A stretch of DNA of 64,000 bases, taken from the NCBI RefSeq assembly GCF_000734965.1, contig NZ_JMTB01000117.1:62001-126000 (forward strand), given 5' to 3'. Position 1 is the stretch's first letter. Every line of letters begins with the position of its first letter. Source of the stretch: Trabulsiella guamensis ATCC 49490. Lineage in GTDB: Bacteria; Pseudomonadota; Gammaproteobacteria; Enterobacterales; Enterobacteriaceae. The notes below the pieces were generated by a model. It was not told the origin of the DNA and made no database searches. It worked only from the letters and a program-made list of their open reading frames with translations. A program made the position numbers and the translations under genes. Below are positions 1 to 9,433 of this stretch, one piece after another.

Positions 1-2
1 CA

Positions 3-347
3 GTGGTCAGCCGTCAGACGCATTTCAGCCTCATCAGCCGGGTGCTGAAGCGCATTGAAAGCCAGTACACTGAGAACTTAAGCGTCGATCAACTGGCGGC
101 GGAAGCCAACATGAGCGTTTCGGCGTTTCACCATAATTTCAAATCGGTCACCAGCACGTCCCCCTTGCAGTACCTGAAAACCTATCGTCTGCACCGGGCG
201 CGAATGTTGATCATCCACGATGGCATGAAGGCCAGCGCGGCGGCGATGCGTGTGGGTTATGAAAGTGCTTCGCAGTTCAGTCGGGAATTTAAGCGCTACT
301 TTGGCATGACGCCTGGCGAGGATGCTGCGCGGATTCGCCGGGCATAA
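3..347 (+). CDS. yqhC: AraC-family regulator, C-terminal part (YqhC-like), cut by window start
   Basis: Only the last 114 codons are present; the start lies left of the window. The visible part is an AraC/XylS DNA-binding domain with two helix-turn-helix units: the first around the segment [16 protein letters not shown], the second around [19 protein letters not shown], the hallmark of the family's second HTH. It closely resembles E. coli YqhC as I recall it, an activator of the aldehyde reductase genes yqhD and dkgA. The neighbour yghB, convergent downstream, fits the E. coli yqhC-yghB-metC order. Identity as YqhC rests on recalled sequence and synteny. Confidence 0.85.
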   Translation: MVSRQTHFSLISRVLKRIESQYTENLSVDQLAAEANMSVSAFHHNFKSVTSTSPLQYLKTYRLHRARMLIIHDGMKASAAAMRVGYESASQFSREFKRYFGMTPGEDAARIRRA

Positions 348-371
348 GGCATTGCCCGGCATTAACAGCGA

Positions 372-1031
372 TCAGGCGCTGTAGTACTTTTTCTTGATCA
401 CCACAATCAGTGTACCGAGTAGCCCGGCCACTAACAGGAAAATGGGCAGTATCATCAGGAACGTCATCACCTGATCTTCATGGCGCTTCACAAACGGGAT
501 CATGCTGAGGGCGTAGCCCAGACTGGTTACCACGCCCACCCACAACAGGGCGCTCAGCCAGTTGAAGAACTGGAATCGGCGGTTCGACAACCCGGAAATC
601 CCGGCCATGGTTGGCAACAGTGTGCGCACAAACGCCAGAAAACGCCCGGCAAGTAACGCCAGCAGGCCATGACGATCAAACATACAGGTTGCGCGCTGGT
701 GGTATTTCGCCGGAAGTTGTGCCAGCCAGCCCTTCACAATTTGCGTGTTGCTGAGCCAGCGTCCCTGAAAATAGCTCAGCCAGCAGCCCAGACTTGCCGC
801 GGTGGTCAGAATAACGAGGGTAGGTACAAAGTCCATGACGCCTTTTGCGACGAGCGCCCCGGCCAGTAACAACAAACTGTCGCCCGGTAAGAAAGAGGCA
901 GGAAGCAAACCGTTTTCCAGAAACAACGTCGCAAACATAACCAGATAAACAACACCCACAACGTGAGGATTCGCCAGTGCAGCAAAGTCGTGCTGCCAGA
1001 GAGCGGCGACTATATCTTGAATGACTACCAT
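372..1031 (-). CDS. yghB: DedA-family inner-membrane protein YghB
   Basis: A 219-residue polytopic membrane protein of the DedA/SNARE-associated family, full length for YghB. Hydrophobic segments lie near residues 23-60, 140-175 and 190-213. The family signature [19 protein letters not shown] near residues 128-146 carries the conserved arginines. In E. coli, YghB and YqjA are partly redundant and are needed for cell division and proton-motive-force-linked membrane homeostasis; that is family knowledge. It lies between yqhC and metC as in E. coli. Confidence 0.92.
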   Translation of the reverse strand: MVVIQDIVAALWQHDFAALANPHVVGVVYLVMFATLFLENGLLPASFLPGDSLLLLAGALVAKGVMDFVPTLVILTTAASLGCWLSYFQGRWLSNTQIVKGWLAQLPAKYHQRATCMFDRHGLLALLAGRFLAFVRTLLPTMAGISGLSNRRFQFFNWLSALLWVGVVTSLGYALSMIPFVKRHEDQVMTFLMILPIFLLVAGLLGTLIVVIKKKYYSA

Positions 1032-1175
1032 GAACTTTCCTAAGAACCGCGCTTATTTTGCTATTGTACTCCTGATGCTCCCTAAACACCTTGATCGCGG
1101 GCGCAACAAATACAGATAATTCTGAAGAAATCATCTGTAAATCTGTTCATTCAGGTGCACAGCCTGCGCGCCACT

Positions 1176-2363
1176 TTACACGATGCGGCTGAACCCCGCC
1201 GCTAAATCCGCGATAAGATCGTCAACATTCTCTAAACCAATATGCACTCGTACCAGTGTACCGCTGAAATCGATCTCGCCGCCGGGGCGCATGTGTGCGA
1301 TCTGTTCAGGCTGATTGGCGAGGATCAGTGACTCGTAACCGCCCCAGGAAAAGGCCATGCTGAATAGCTCGAACGGATCGAGATAGGTGGAAAGCTCGGC
1401 GTCGGTGAGGCGTTTTTTGAGAACGAATGAGAACAAACCGCTACTGCCTGTAAAATCCCGTTTCCAGTATTCGTGGCCTTTGCTGCCTGCAAGTGCAGGG
1501 TGGTTTACCCGTTCAACCTGCGGGTGTTTTGAGAGCCATTCGGCAATTTTAAGGCTGCTTTCATGATGCTGTCGCAAACGCAGACCCAGGGTACGTAACC
1601 CGCGGCTGGTCATGTAGGCGGTATCGGCATCCACCATCTGCCCCATCAGGTAGGCATTCTCCCGCAGACGATCCCAGCAACGGGCGTTAGCGACCGCAGT
1701 ACCGATCATACCGTCGGAATGGCCGATCAGGTATTTGGTGGCGGCCTGGATAGAAATATCAATGTCGAATTCCAGCGCCTTAAAAAGAATGCCCGCAGCC
1801 CAGGTGTTATCGATCATAATGATCGCTTCAGGGGCTACGCGGCGGACGGCCTGTACGATCGCCGGAACATCGTGAACTTCCATAGTGATCGACCCCGGCG
1901 ATTCCAGAAATACTACCTTAGTATTCGGCTTCACCAGTTGCGCGATGTCGGCGCCGATCAGCGGATCAAACCAGCAGGTGCTGACGCCCAGTCGGGCGAG
2001 CATTTTGGTACAGAAATCCTGGCTGGGTTCGTAGGCGGTGTTAGTCATCAGCACTTCATCACCCTGTTCGACAAACGCCAGAATGGCATTCGCGACTGCT
2101 GCCGCGCCGCAAGGGAAGAGGGCGCAACCGGCACCGCCTTCCAGTTCGCACATTGCTTCCTGTAAGGAGAAGTGGGTCAGTGTGCCGCGACGGCCATAAA
2201 ACAGCTCGCCCTTTGCGCGGTTGCGTGTCGCCTGCTTTTTGGCGTCAACGGTGTCAAAAACCAGAGAAGAGGCGCGCTGAATGACGCTGTTAACCGCGCC
2301 CAGTGTGTATTTTTTGCTACGTCCTGCGGTAACCAGCGCGGTGTCGAGATGTTTGTCTGCCAT
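1176..2363 (-). CDS. metC: cystathionine beta-lyase MetC
   Basis: A PLP enzyme of the Cys/Met metabolism family that converts cystathionine to homocysteine, pyruvate and ammonia in methionine synthesis. I start it at the ATG giving [20 protein letters not shown], which makes 395 residues as in E. coli; an upstream in-frame ATG at 2459 would add a non-homologous tail crossing the MetJ operator. The PLP-binding lysine lies in the segment [19 protein letters not shown]. Tandem met boxes sit 20-40 bp upstream, so MetJ/S-adenosylmethionine repression is expected. It diverges from exbB. Confidence 0.96.
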   Translation of the reverse strand: MADKHLDTALVTAGRSKKYTLGAVNSVIQRASSLVFDTVDAKKQATRNRAKGELFYGRRGTLTHFSLQEAMCELEGGAGCALFPCGAAAVANAILAFVEQGDEVLMTNTAYEPSQDFCTKMLARLGVSTCWFDPLIGADIAQLVKPNTKVVFLESPGSITMEVHDVPAIVQAVRRVAPEAIIMIDNTWAAGILFKALEFDIDISIQAATKYLIGHSDGMIGTAVANARCWDRLRENAYLMGQMVDADTAYMTSRGLRTLGLRLRQHHESSLKIAEWLSKHPQVERVNHPALAGSKGHEYWKRDFTGSSGLFSFVLKKRLTDAELSTYLDPFELFSMAFSWGGYESLILANQPEQIAHMRPGGEIDFSGTLVRVHIGLENVDDLIADLAAGFSRIV

Positions 2364-2381
2364 GTTAATCTGCCTGTTTTT

Positions 2382-2405
2382 ATACGTCTGGACGTCCAGA
2401 CTACC
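2382..2405 (-). promoter_or_regulatory. MetJ operator (tandem met boxes) upstream of metC
   Basis: Three contiguous 8-mers resemble the met box AGACGTCT. Read on the plus strand they are ATACGTCT (2382-2389), GGACGTCC (2390-2397) and AGACTACC (2398-2405). The first two match best; the third is degenerate. MetJ dimers bind adjacent 8-bp boxes cooperatively, and position just upstream of metC fits repression. Confidence 0.75.
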
Positions 2406-2530
2406 ATGACTGATAAAAGCTGCACTAGTGGTTAACGGATAAAGCAGAATATTTTTCATAGAGCAGAAATGCGCTTTTTTTACTGCGTCAGCGCAAGGAA
2501 AAGAAGTGTGATTTACGGCACTATGTAAAT

Positions 2531-2549
2531 ACTAATGAGAACGACTATC
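2531..2549 (+). promoter_or_regulatory. Fur-box-like site upstream of exbBD
   Basis: The 19-mer ACTAATGAGAACGACTATC matches the Fur consensus GATAATGATAATCATTATC at 13 of 19 positions and lies about 65 bp before the exbB start. exbB and exbD are Fur-repressed in E. coli, so a Fur operator is expected in this position. Confidence 0.6.
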
Positions 2550-2612
2550 AATTCGGCGACGTTTTGATATGATTAGCTCAGTTTTTTGTGTCAGACATCC
2601 TGGAGATGCAGA

Positions 2613-3347
2613 GTGGGTAATAATTTGATGCAGGCGGATCTCTCCGTTTGGGGTATGTATCATCATGCCGACATCGTGGTTAAGGTCGTGATGATCGGCC
2701 TGGTGCTGGCGTCGGTCGTCACCTGGGCCATTTTCTTCAGTAAAAGTGCCGAGCTTCTGTCCCATAAGCGCCGCCTCAAGCGTGAACAAAAACAGTTGAG
2801 CGAAGCCCGTTCCCTTGATCAGGCCAGCGAAATCGCCACAGCTTTTCACAGCAAGAGCCTGAGTATGTTGCTGCTTAATGAAGCGCAAAACGAGCTTGAA
2901 TTGTCCGCCGGTTCGGAAGATAACGAAGGCATCAAAGAGCGTACCGGGTTCCGCCTGGAGCGTCGTGTTGCCGCAGTGAGCCGCCATATGGGGCGCGGCA
3001 ACGGCTATCTGGCGACCATCGGCGCTATTTCTCCGTTCGTCGGTTTGTTTGGTACCGTCTGGGGGATCATGAACAGCTTCATCGGTATCGCACAGACGCA
3101 GACGACAAACCTTGCGGTCGTCGCACCGGGTATTGCGGAAGCGCTACTGGCAACGGCGATTGGTCTGTTTGCAGCGATCCCGGCGGTGGTTATCTACAAT
3201 ATTTTTGCCCGTATGATTGGCAGTTACAAAGCGACCCTCGGTGACGTGGCGGCGCAGGTGCTGCTGTTGCAGAGCCGCGATTTAGATCTCAACGCCAGCG
3301 GCGTCGCACACCCGGTTCGTACGGCTCAGAAATTACGTGTAGGTTAA
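2613..3347 (+). CDS. exbB: TonB-system proton channel subunit ExbB
   Basis: A 244-residue inner-membrane protein of the MotA/TolQ/ExbB family. With ExbD it forms the proton channel that energises TonB for uptake of iron-siderophores and vitamin B12. I chose the GTG at 2613 (VGNNLMQADLSVWGMYHHAD) because it gives the E. coli length and follows TGGAG. Three membrane segments are visible near residues 16-40, 130-155 and 175-198; the middle one contains the conserved run ATIGAISPFVGLFGTVWGIM. exbD follows after six bases, so the two are cotranscribed. Confidence 0.96.
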   Translation: MGNNLMQADLSVWGMYHHADIVVKVVMIGLVLASVVTWAIFFSKSAELLSHKRRLKREQKQLSEARSLDQASEIATAFHSKSLSMLLLNEAQNELELSAGSEDNEGIKERTGFRLERRVAAVSRHMGRGNGYLATIGAISPFVGLFGTVWGIMNSFIGIAQTQTTNLAVVAPGIAEALLATAIGLFAAIPAVVIYNIFARMIGSYKATLGDVAAQVLLLQSRDLDLNASGVAHPVRTAQKLRVG

Positions 3348-3353
3348 CGCTTT

Positions 3354-3779
3354 ATGGCAATGCGTCTTAACGAAAATCTGGACGATAACGGTGAAATGCA
3401 TGAAATCAACGTAACGCCGTTTATCGACGTTATGCTGGTACTGCTGATCATCTTCATGGTGGCAGCACCGCTCGCCACCGTGGACGTTAAAGTCAATCTC
3501 CCGGCGTCCTCCAGCCAGCCGCAGCCGCGTCCGGAAAAACCGATCTACCTGTCGGTTAAAGCCGACAAGACGATGTTCCTCGGTAATGATCCAGTGACGG
3601 ACGCGGATATGATCACCGCACTGAACGCGGCGACAGAAGGCAAGAAAGACACCACCATTTTCTTCCGCGCAGATAAAACTGTCGATTATGAAACGATGAT
3701 GAAAGTGATGGATACGCTCCATCAGGCGGGTTATCTGAAGATTGGTCTGGTCGGGCAGGAAGTCACGCAAGCGAAGTAA
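3354..3779 (+). CDS. exbD: TonB-system proton channel subunit ExbD
   Basis: A 141-residue TolR/ExbD-family protein with one N-terminal membrane helix (about residues 22-43) and a periplasmic domain. The conserved membrane aspartate of the proton path is in VTPFIDVMLVLLIIFMVAAP. It partners ExbB and TonB. It ends the exbBD operon, and a strong intrinsic terminator follows about 20 bp after the stop. Confidence 0.96.
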   Translation: MAMRLNENLDDNGEMHEINVTPFIDVMLVLLIIFMVAAPLATVDVKVNLPASSSQPQPRPEKPIYLSVKADKTMFLGNDPVTDADMITALNAATEGKKDTTIFFRADKTVDYETMMKVMDTLHQAGYLKIGLVGQEVTQAK

Positions 3780-3800
3780 TCTTCGTGACGCATAAGGAGA

Positions 3801-3825
3801 AGGCTGGCTTGCCAGCCTTTTTTTA
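3801..3825 (+). terminator. intrinsic terminator after exbD
   Basis: An 8-bp stem AGGCTGGC / GCCAGCCT with a two-base loop, followed at once by a run of seven T on the plus strand. It separates exbBD from the convergent gene that ends at 3823. Confidence 0.85.
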
Positions 3826-4239
3826 TTTCTTCTTCGGCGTATCGTCCAGCGCCACCTTGTTGACATTCGCGGTACGCAACTTGCCTTCTGCCAGCTTGCG
3901 CGACAGGCGCAGCGTTGCCGCCTCACGCGCCAGAATATGCTGATAATTGGCTTCAATGCGCGCCAGCAGCTTCTCTTTCAGTTCCGGTTTGCGCGCAATG
4001 ATCTCTTCAATGGCGGCACCATAAATCTCTTCTTTCACCTGCCAGGCGTAAATATCACGGCGGTTTTGCCACTTCATTTTGACCAGCGCGGCGGGAATGG
4101 ACATCGCAGCCTGTGCCGTATGTTCAATGGCGGCATTCTTTTCGTTAATCAGCACCGTCAGGTTCTGATGGCGAATAATGTCATCGCTGTTTCTGTCGTC
4201 TAAAGTCAAATAGACGTTATTATCTTCAACATCTTTCAT
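3823..4239 (-). CDS. unknown conserved-looking protein, 138 aa (second gene of a pair)
   Basis: I do not recognise this family. The protein is charged and predicted to be mostly helical, with no signal peptide or membrane helix and a basic C-terminus ending in TPKKK. Its start ATG overlaps the stop of the upstream gene (4-base ATGA overlap), so the two are translationally coupled and probably act together. It sits between exbD and the divergent gene at 4752, where E. coli has other genes (yghA, yqhA), so it belongs to a lineage-specific insertion. Confidence 0.7.
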   Translation of the reverse strand: MKDVEDNNVYLTLDDRNSDDIIRHQNLTVLINEKNAAIEHTAQAAMSIPAALVKMKWQNRRDIYAWQVKEEIYGAAIEEIIARKPELKEKLLARIEANYQHILAREAATLRLSRKLAEGKLRTANVNKVALDDTPKKK

Positions 4240-4649
4240 GTTGATGACTCATCGAGAAATTTATAAAAAACAGGTGAATCCGTCTCGCGGGTTATTAAAT
4301 TAAGCCAAATTTCATTGCCAGAGTCATTAATAAATGTCGTTTTTTCACTAATAATTTGACTTAATTCCTGAGCGTCAATTTCACCTTCCGATTGTAAATC
4401 ATTCAATGCTCGGGCAAATGCTTCAATTTTAATCACACGATACAAACGGTCTTTAATATGCCGGTCGCGCTCTTCCAGTAACATATTCCGCGACTGGCCG
4501 TTATGCGCGACTGTCGCCAAAATATCTTTCTCATGTTTTGCAAGCGTGCTTTTGCTTTGTGTTAGATTAGCATTTTTATCTGCTCCCCCGGTTTCCTTTT
4601 CCATTGCGGATAAGTGAAAACGAGCCGGGATAAGCGTCTCGGGTATCAT
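4236..4649 (-). CDS. unknown soluble protein, 137 aa (first gene of a pair)
   Basis: No family recognised. The N-terminal half is polar (KNANLTQSKSTLAKHEKDIL) and the remainder is helical and acidic, with no membrane segment. I keep the ATG at 4649 because AAGGA lies eight bases upstream; an internal ATG at 4604 lacks a clear ribosome site. It is divergent from the membrane-anchored protein at 4752 and coupled to the 138-aa gene downstream. The three may form one functional unit, perhaps toxin/immunity or envelope-related, but nothing in the sequence decides this. Confidence 0.65.
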   Translation of the reverse strand: MIPETLIPARFHLSAMEKETGGADKNANLTQSKSTLAKHEKDILATVAHNGQSRNMLLEERDRHIKDRLYRVIKIEAFARALNDLQSEGEIDAQELSQIISEKTTFINDSGNEIWLNLITRETDSPVFYKFLDESST

Positions 4650-4751
4650 CGATGATGTCCTTTTTATTCAACAGAATAGAGGGGATGCAGAATTGAGGTT
4701 CGTTGACAATATCATGGTGTAATTTTAAAATCAAAAAAAATGGAGCAAACC

Positions 4752-5255
4752 ATGAACAGCATACTTTATTTCGTGATAGCACTGTTATTGCTCACAGCAG
4801 CAATTCTTTTCTTAATGCCCGGGAACAATAAAAAGCTGCGAGGCGAGGGGCACACCAGCCCGGAATCAGTGTATCCGATGAGCAAAGAAGAGGGTGAAGA
4901 TCACTTTTCAGTGCTTATGAATGCTATCACGCCAGTGTGGTACTGGCGGGTTAATCATGAATATATTGATTTCCTGCACGCGACAATTAAAGGGATGAGC
5001 ATGGCGGAAATAAATGCTGTGCCTGGTTTATTTGATGCCCAGCGGCGCTGTAGCGATCTCAATTCAGCTGTATATAAATATTACGATACGTTAAAAAAAC
5101 GCTGCCTGAATGGCGAACAGGTTTCCCGTGCCGATCTCGACGTGCTGAATCTCCAGCAATGTTTTCGCGAATTCAGTCTTGATGCGTGGCCCGCGCTGGT
5201 GGCGCTGGTCTGGCCGGAATTTCAGCGTCCGTGGATCAGTCCTGAAGATATCTGA
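4752..5255 (+). CDS. unknown membrane-anchored protein, 167 aa
   Basis: No family recognised. It has one N-terminal hydrophobic helix (residues 4-22, LYFVIALLLLTAAILFLMP) without a lipobox or clear cleavage site, then a soluble, probably cytoplasmic helical domain rich in Trp and Tyr (PVWYWRVNHEYIDF). I chose the ATG at 4752 over 4740 because TGGAG lies seven bases before it. It is divergent from the 137/138-aa pair and convergent with yghZ. Confidence 0.75.
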   Translation: MNSILYFVIALLLLTAAILFLMPGNNKKLRGEGHTSPESVYPMSKEEGEDHFSVLMNAITPVWYWRVNHEYIDFLHATIKGMSMAEINAVPGLFDAQRRCSDLNSAVYKYYDTLKKRCLNGEQVSRADLDVLNLQQCFREFSLDAWPALVALVWPEFQRPWISPEDI

Positions 5256-5260
5256 AATAA

Positions 5261-5280
5261 CCCCTCTCAGGCGAGAGGGG
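5261..5280. terminator. hairpin between convergent genes
   Basis: Perfect 8-bp stem CCCCTCTC / GAGAGGGG with a four-base loop, lying between the convergent ends of the 167-aa gene and yghZ. Neither strand has a strong T-run, so it may act as a weak bidirectional terminator or transcript stabiliser. Confidence 0.5.
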
Positions 5281-5288
5281 CCGGAGGT

Positions 5289-6329
5289 TTACTTATCTGA
5301 CGATGCCTGCCACAGGTTCAACTGCCCGTCTGCGACGTGTTTGTCGATCTGCGCCAGCTCCTCAGCGCTGAACGACAGGTTATTCAGCGCCTGAACGTTC
5401 TCTTCCAGTTGCTCCGGGCGGCTCGCGCCAATCAGCACCGAGGTCACGCGGTTATCTTTCAGCAGCCAGCTCAACGCCATTTGTGCCATCGACTGACCGC
5501 GCTGCTGCGCCATGTCGTGAAGCAGGCGCAGGCTCCTGAGGTTGCTTTCGCTCAGCATGTTCTCAGTCAGACCGCGCGCTCTTTTCCCTTCCACCTGCAT
5601 ACGTGAACCGTCCGGGATGCCATTGAGGTATTTCCCGGTCAGCAACCCCTGCGCCAGCGGCGTAAAGGCGATACAGCCTACGCCATTGTCCTGTAGCGTA
5701 TCGAGCAGTCCGCTGCTGTCTACCCAACGGTTTAACAGGTTATAGGACGGCTGATGGATGAGCACCGGGATCTTCCATTCGCGCAACAGTTCCACCATTT
5801 TCTGCGTCCGCTCTGGCGAATAGGACGAGATGCCGACGTACAGCGCTTTACCGCTTTGCACCGCCTGCGCTAATGCGGAGGCGGTTTCCTCCATCGGCGT
5901 TTTTTCATCAACGCGATGCGAGTAAAAGATATCGACATACTCAAGTCCCATCCGTTTCAGACTCTGGTCGAGGCTCGCCAGCAGATATTTGCGCGAGCCG
6001 CCGGAACCGTACGGGCCAGGCCACATGTCATAGCCTGCTTTCGTGGAAATGATCAGTTCGTCGCGATAACCGGCAAAATCTTCGCGCAACAGGCGGCCAA
6101 AGTTTTCTTCGGCGCTACCTGGCGGCGGGCCATAGTTGTTTGCCAGATCAAAATGCGTTATCCCCAGATCGAAGGCTTTACGCAGCAGGGCACGCTGGGA
6201 GTCCAGCGTATTGATGTGGCCGAAACTATGCCACAGGCCGAGCGACAGGGCGGGTAACTGCAAGCCGCTGTTGCCACAGTAACGATACTGCATCTGCTCG
6301 TAGCGGGCAGGATTGGCTAACCAGGCCAT
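5289..6329 (-). CDS. yghZ: L-glyceraldehyde 3-phosphate reductase YghZ (aldo-keto reductase)
   Basis: A 346-residue NADPH-dependent aldo-keto reductase, matching E. coli YghZ (Gpr), which reduces L-glyceraldehyde 3-phosphate and detoxifies methylglyoxal. The catalytic tetrad is visible: Asp and Tyr in HFDLANNYGP, Lys in ELIISTKAGYDMWPG and His in VDIFYSHRVDEKTP. The C-terminal cofactor-binding segment TSVLIGASRPEQLEENVQAL is conserved. It is a single gene with its own upstream gap. In E. coli it lies between exbD and the hyb operon; here hyb is absent. Confidence 0.93.
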   Translation of the reverse strand: MAWLANPARYEQMQYRYCGNSGLQLPALSLGLWHSFGHINTLDSQRALLRKAFDLGITHFDLANNYGPPPGSAEENFGRLLREDFAGYRDELIISTKAGYDMWPGPYGSGGSRKYLLASLDQSLKRMGLEYVDIFYSHRVDEKTPMEETASALAQAVQSGKALYVGISSYSPERTQKMVELLREWKIPVLIHQPSYNLLNRWVDSSGLLDTLQDNGVGCIAFTPLAQGLLTGKYLNGIPDGSRMQVEGKRARGLTENMLSESNLRSLRLLHDMAQQRGQSMAQMALSWLLKDNRVTSVLIGASRPEQLEENVQALNNLSFSAEELAQIDKHVADGQLNLWQASSDK

Positions 6330-6489
6330 GATGTCTCCTTCACTGATTGTTATTTTCGAAACGCTGTTTCTATCTTACTCCGTTTGCGACGGCGATCACG
6401 TTGCGCCGATCACAACCCGGTGTGACGTATGACGGGAAACTGGTTGGGGAGGGAATAACCGGGCGAGAGCCGCCCGGCTGAAATGTCGA

Positions 6490-7356
6490 TTAAGCCTGAC
6501 GCTTATCTTCCGTACGGGTGTCAAAATCGCTGGCGTCATGACGCTCATGCAATTGCTCATCCAGCGGACCATTGGTGCGGTTAACGATGCGTCCACGTTT
6601 CACGGCCGGACGATTACCGACATCGTTCGCCCAGCGCAGCACGTTTTTATAGCTCTGCGCATCAAGGAATTCCGCCGCATTGTAAACGGTGCCGAGCAAC
6701 ACATTGCCATACCATGGCCAGATGGCGATATCGGCGATGGTGTACTCTTCTCCCGCCACATAGCGCCCGCGCGCCAGCTGTTTATCCAGTACATCTAACT
6801 GACGCTTGGCTTCCATCGCAAAGCGATTGATCGCGTATTCGATTTTCACCGGCGCGTAGCTGTAGAAGTGGCCGAAGCCGCCGCCGAGGAAAGGGGCCGA
6901 GCCCTGCAGCCAGAACAGCCAGTTAAGTGTTTCGGTGCGGGCGGCTGGATCTTTCGGTAAGAAGTGGCCGAATTTTTCTGCCAGATAGAGCAGGATGTTG
7001 CCGGATTCAAACACCCGTGTCGGCGGGGTAGTGGAGTGGTCGCGCAGCGCCGGAATTTTCGAGTTCGGGTTGACTTCCACGAAGCCGCTGGAGAATTGAT
7101 CGCCTTCGCCGATGCGAATCAGCCAGGCATCATATTCCGCGCCGGTGACGCCCAGCGCCAGTAACTCTTCCAGCATGATCGTCACTTTCTGCCCGTTCGG
7201 CGTACCGAGCGAATAGAGCTGAAGTGGGTGCTTACCTACAGGGAGTTCTTTTTCGTGTGTAGGGCCGGAGACCGGGCGGTTGATGTTCGCGAACGCGCCG
7301 CCGTTGTTCTGTTTCCATTCCCATACTTTTGGAGGTTGATACGTGTTGTCTGACAT
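6490..7356 (-). CDS. yghU: glutathione-dependent disulfide-bond oxidoreductase YghU
   Basis: A 288-residue Nu-class glutathione S-transferase. The N-terminal thioredoxin-like domain begins after a polar leader near residue 45 (LQLYSLGTPNGQKVTIMLEEL), with TPNG in the catalytic-loop position. The C-terminal helical domain contains YTIADIAIWPWYGN, the GST folding motif. YghU-type enzymes bind two glutathiones and have disulfide-bond reductase activity. It is divergent from gss, which makes glutathionylspermidine, in keeping with a shared thiol-metabolism role. Confidence 0.93.
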   Translation of the reverse strand: MSDNTYQPPKVWEWKQNNGGAFANINRPVSGPTHEKELPVGKHPLQLYSLGTPNGQKVTIMLEELLALGVTGAEYDAWLIRIGEGDQFSSGFVEVNPNSKIPALRDHSTTPPTRVFESGNILLYLAEKFGHFLPKDPAARTETLNWLFWLQGSAPFLGGGFGHFYSYAPVKIEYAINRFAMEAKRQLDVLDKQLARGRYVAGEEYTIADIAIWPWYGNVLLGTVYNAAEFLDAQSYKNVLRWANDVGNRPAVKRGRIVNRTNGPLDEQLHERHDASDFDTRTEDKRQA

Positions 7357-7542
7357 GTTGGCCTGCCTTTTTCCTGGGGTGTTGAGGCAGTGTAGCAGGA
7401 GTTGCGCGAAGGGTTTAACGAACTGAGGCGTTAATGCGCACGTGACGCAGCGGTGCTATTATAGCCTCACTTCTGACCGGTCATGCCTGTGCAGTGTTCA
7501 CAGAAGGAATATGCTCAGGTGGTCTTTTCCTAAGGTTTACAC

Positions 7543-9414
7543 ATGAGTACAGGAACACAGAGTAGCGATGCCCCATTCGGAACGCTGTTGGGGTATGCGC
7601 CAGGCGGCGTAGCAATTTACTCTTCCAATTACAGCAGTTTAGACCCCGATTTTTCCCACGATGATCCAGCTTTTCGTAGCTATATCGGCAACGAATACAT
7701 GGGCCACAAATGGCAGTGCGTTGAGTTTGCGCGCCGCTTTCTGTATCTGACCTACGGTTTCGTTTTCACCGACGTCGGCATGGCGTATGAGATCTTCTCA
7801 TTGCGTTTTCTGCGCGAAGTAGTGAATGACAATCTCCTGCCGCTGAAGGCCTTTGCTAACGGATCCCGGCGCCCGCCGATGGCCGGCTCCTTACTTATCT
7901 GGCAAAAAGGCGGTGAGTTTCATCAGACCGGACATGTCGCAGTGGTGACGCAACTGGTGGGAAATAAAGTACGTATCGCCGAGCAGAACGTGGCGCATCA
8001 TCCACTGCCGCCAGGGCAGCAATGGACGCGCGAGCTGACGCTTGAAGTGACAGACGGTCACTACACCATTCATGACACCTTCGACGACACCACCATTCTT
8101 GGCTGGATGATCCAGACCGACGATGCGCAGTACAGCCTGCCGCAACCGGCGAGCCCGGCCAAACTGATGGCGATCCACGGCGCGCGGCTGGAGAATCACG
8201 GTCAGTTTGACGGTAAATGGCTCAACGAACAGGACCCGCTCCAGCGTGCCTACGTGCGTGCCAACGGGCATGAGATCAACAAAGATCCGTACCAGTATTT
8301 CACCATCTCTGAGACGGGTGAGCAGGAGCTGATTAAAGCCACCAACGAACTGCATCTGATGTACCTTCACGCCACCGATAAAGTGCTGAAGGATGACAAC
8401 CTGCTGGCGCTGTTCGACATTCCGAAAATCCTCTGGCCGCGACTGCGTCTCTCCTGGCAGCTCCGGCGCCATCATATGATCACCGGTCGTATGGATTTTT
8501 GCATGGATGAACGTGGGCTGAAGGTATATGAATACAATGCTGACTCCGCCTCCTGCCATACCGAGGGGGGCGTGATCCTCGAAGAGTGGGCGAAACTGGG
8601 CCTGTCAGGTAAAGGTTATAACCCGGCGGAAGATCTGCTTGATGAACTGACCGGCGCGTGGGGACACAGCCAGGCGCGTCCGTTCGTGCATATCATGCAG
8701 GACCAGGACCTTGAAGAAGATTACCACGCGCAGTTTATGCAGCGTGCGCTGACGAAAGCCGGCTTTGAAAGCAAAATTTTGCACGGGCTGGGTGAACTAC
8801 GCTGGGACGACGCCGGGCAGCTTATTGATGGTGACGGGCGGCACGTGAACTGCGTCTGGAAAACCTGGGCGTGGGAAACGGCCCTTGAGCAGGTGCGGGA
8901 AGTCAGTGAAACGGAATACGCGGCGGTGCCAATTCGTACCGGTCATCCGCAAAATGAGGTGCGCTTAATCGACGTCCTGTTGCGCCCGGAAGTGCTGGTA
9001 TTCGAACCGCTGTGGACGGTGATCCCCGGTAACAAAGCGATTCTGCCGGTGCTGTGGTCGCTGTTCCCCGGCCACCGCTATTTGCTGGATACCGATTTCA
9101 CCGTCACGGAAGACCTGGCGAAAACAGGTTATGCCGTGAAGCCGATCTCTGGTCGCTGCGGCAGCAACATCGATCTGGTCAGCCACGATGATCAACTGCT
9201 CGATCAAAGCTCCGGTAAGTTTGCCGACCGCAAAAATATCTACCAGCAGCTGTGGTGTTTGCCGAAAGTAGAGGGGAAATACATTCAGGTGTGTACCTTC
9301 ACCGTGGGCGGCAGCTATGGTGGCACCTGCCTGCGCGGCGATGAATCGCTGGTTATCAAAAAAGAGAGCGACATAGAACCGCTGATTGTGCTGAAGGATA
9401 AGGATTTTCTGTAA
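7543..9414 (+). CDS. gss: bifunctional glutathionylspermidine synthetase/amidase
   Basis: A 623-residue two-domain enzyme, close to the E. coli length of 619. The N-terminal CHAP amidase domain (about 1-195) has the catalytic Cys59 in KWQCVEFARRF and a histidine in HQTGHVAVV. The C-terminal ATP-grasp synthetase domain (about 205-620) contains RMDFCMDERGLKVYEYNADS and the cofactor loop SGRCGSNIDL. It joins glutathione to spermidine at the cost of ATP and can also cleave the product. A long minus-strand open frame at 7891-8559 is a shadow. Confidence 0.95.
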   Translation: MSTGTQSSDAPFGTLLGYAPGGVAIYSSNYSSLDPDFSHDDPAFRSYIGNEYMGHKWQCVEFARRFLYLTYGFVFTDVGMAYEIFSLRFLREVVNDNLLPLKAFANGSRRPPMAGSLLIWQKGGEFHQTGHVAVVTQLVGNKVRIAEQNVAHHPLPPGQQWTRELTLEVTDGHYTIHDTFDDTTILGWMIQTDDAQYSLPQPASPAKLMAIHGARLENHGQFDGKWLNEQDPLQRAYVRANGHEINKDPYQYFTISETGEQELIKATNELHLMYLHATDKVLKDDNLLALFDIPKILWPRLRLSWQLRRHHMITGRMDFCMDERGLKVYEYNADSASCHTEGGVILEEWAKLGLSGKGYNPAEDLLDELTGAWGHSQARPFVHIMQDQDLEEDYHAQFMQRALTKAGFESKILHGLGELRWDDAGQLIDGDGRHVNCVWKTWAWETALEQVREVSETEYAAVPIRTGHPQNEVRLIDVLLRPEVLVFEPLWTVIPGNKAILPVLWSLFPGHRYLLDTDFTVTEDLAKTGYAVKPISGRCGSNIDLVSHDDQLLDQSSGKFADRKNIYQQLWCLPKVEGKYIQVCTFTVGGSYGGTCLRGDESLVIKKESDIEPLIVLKDKDFL

Positions 9415-9433
9415 GAAGTGCCGCGCTTCACGC

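Noticed and set aside
7891..8559. 222-codon minus-strand open frame inside gss
   Set aside because: It lies opposite the amidase and synthetase domains of gss and has no recognisable domain or ribosome site.
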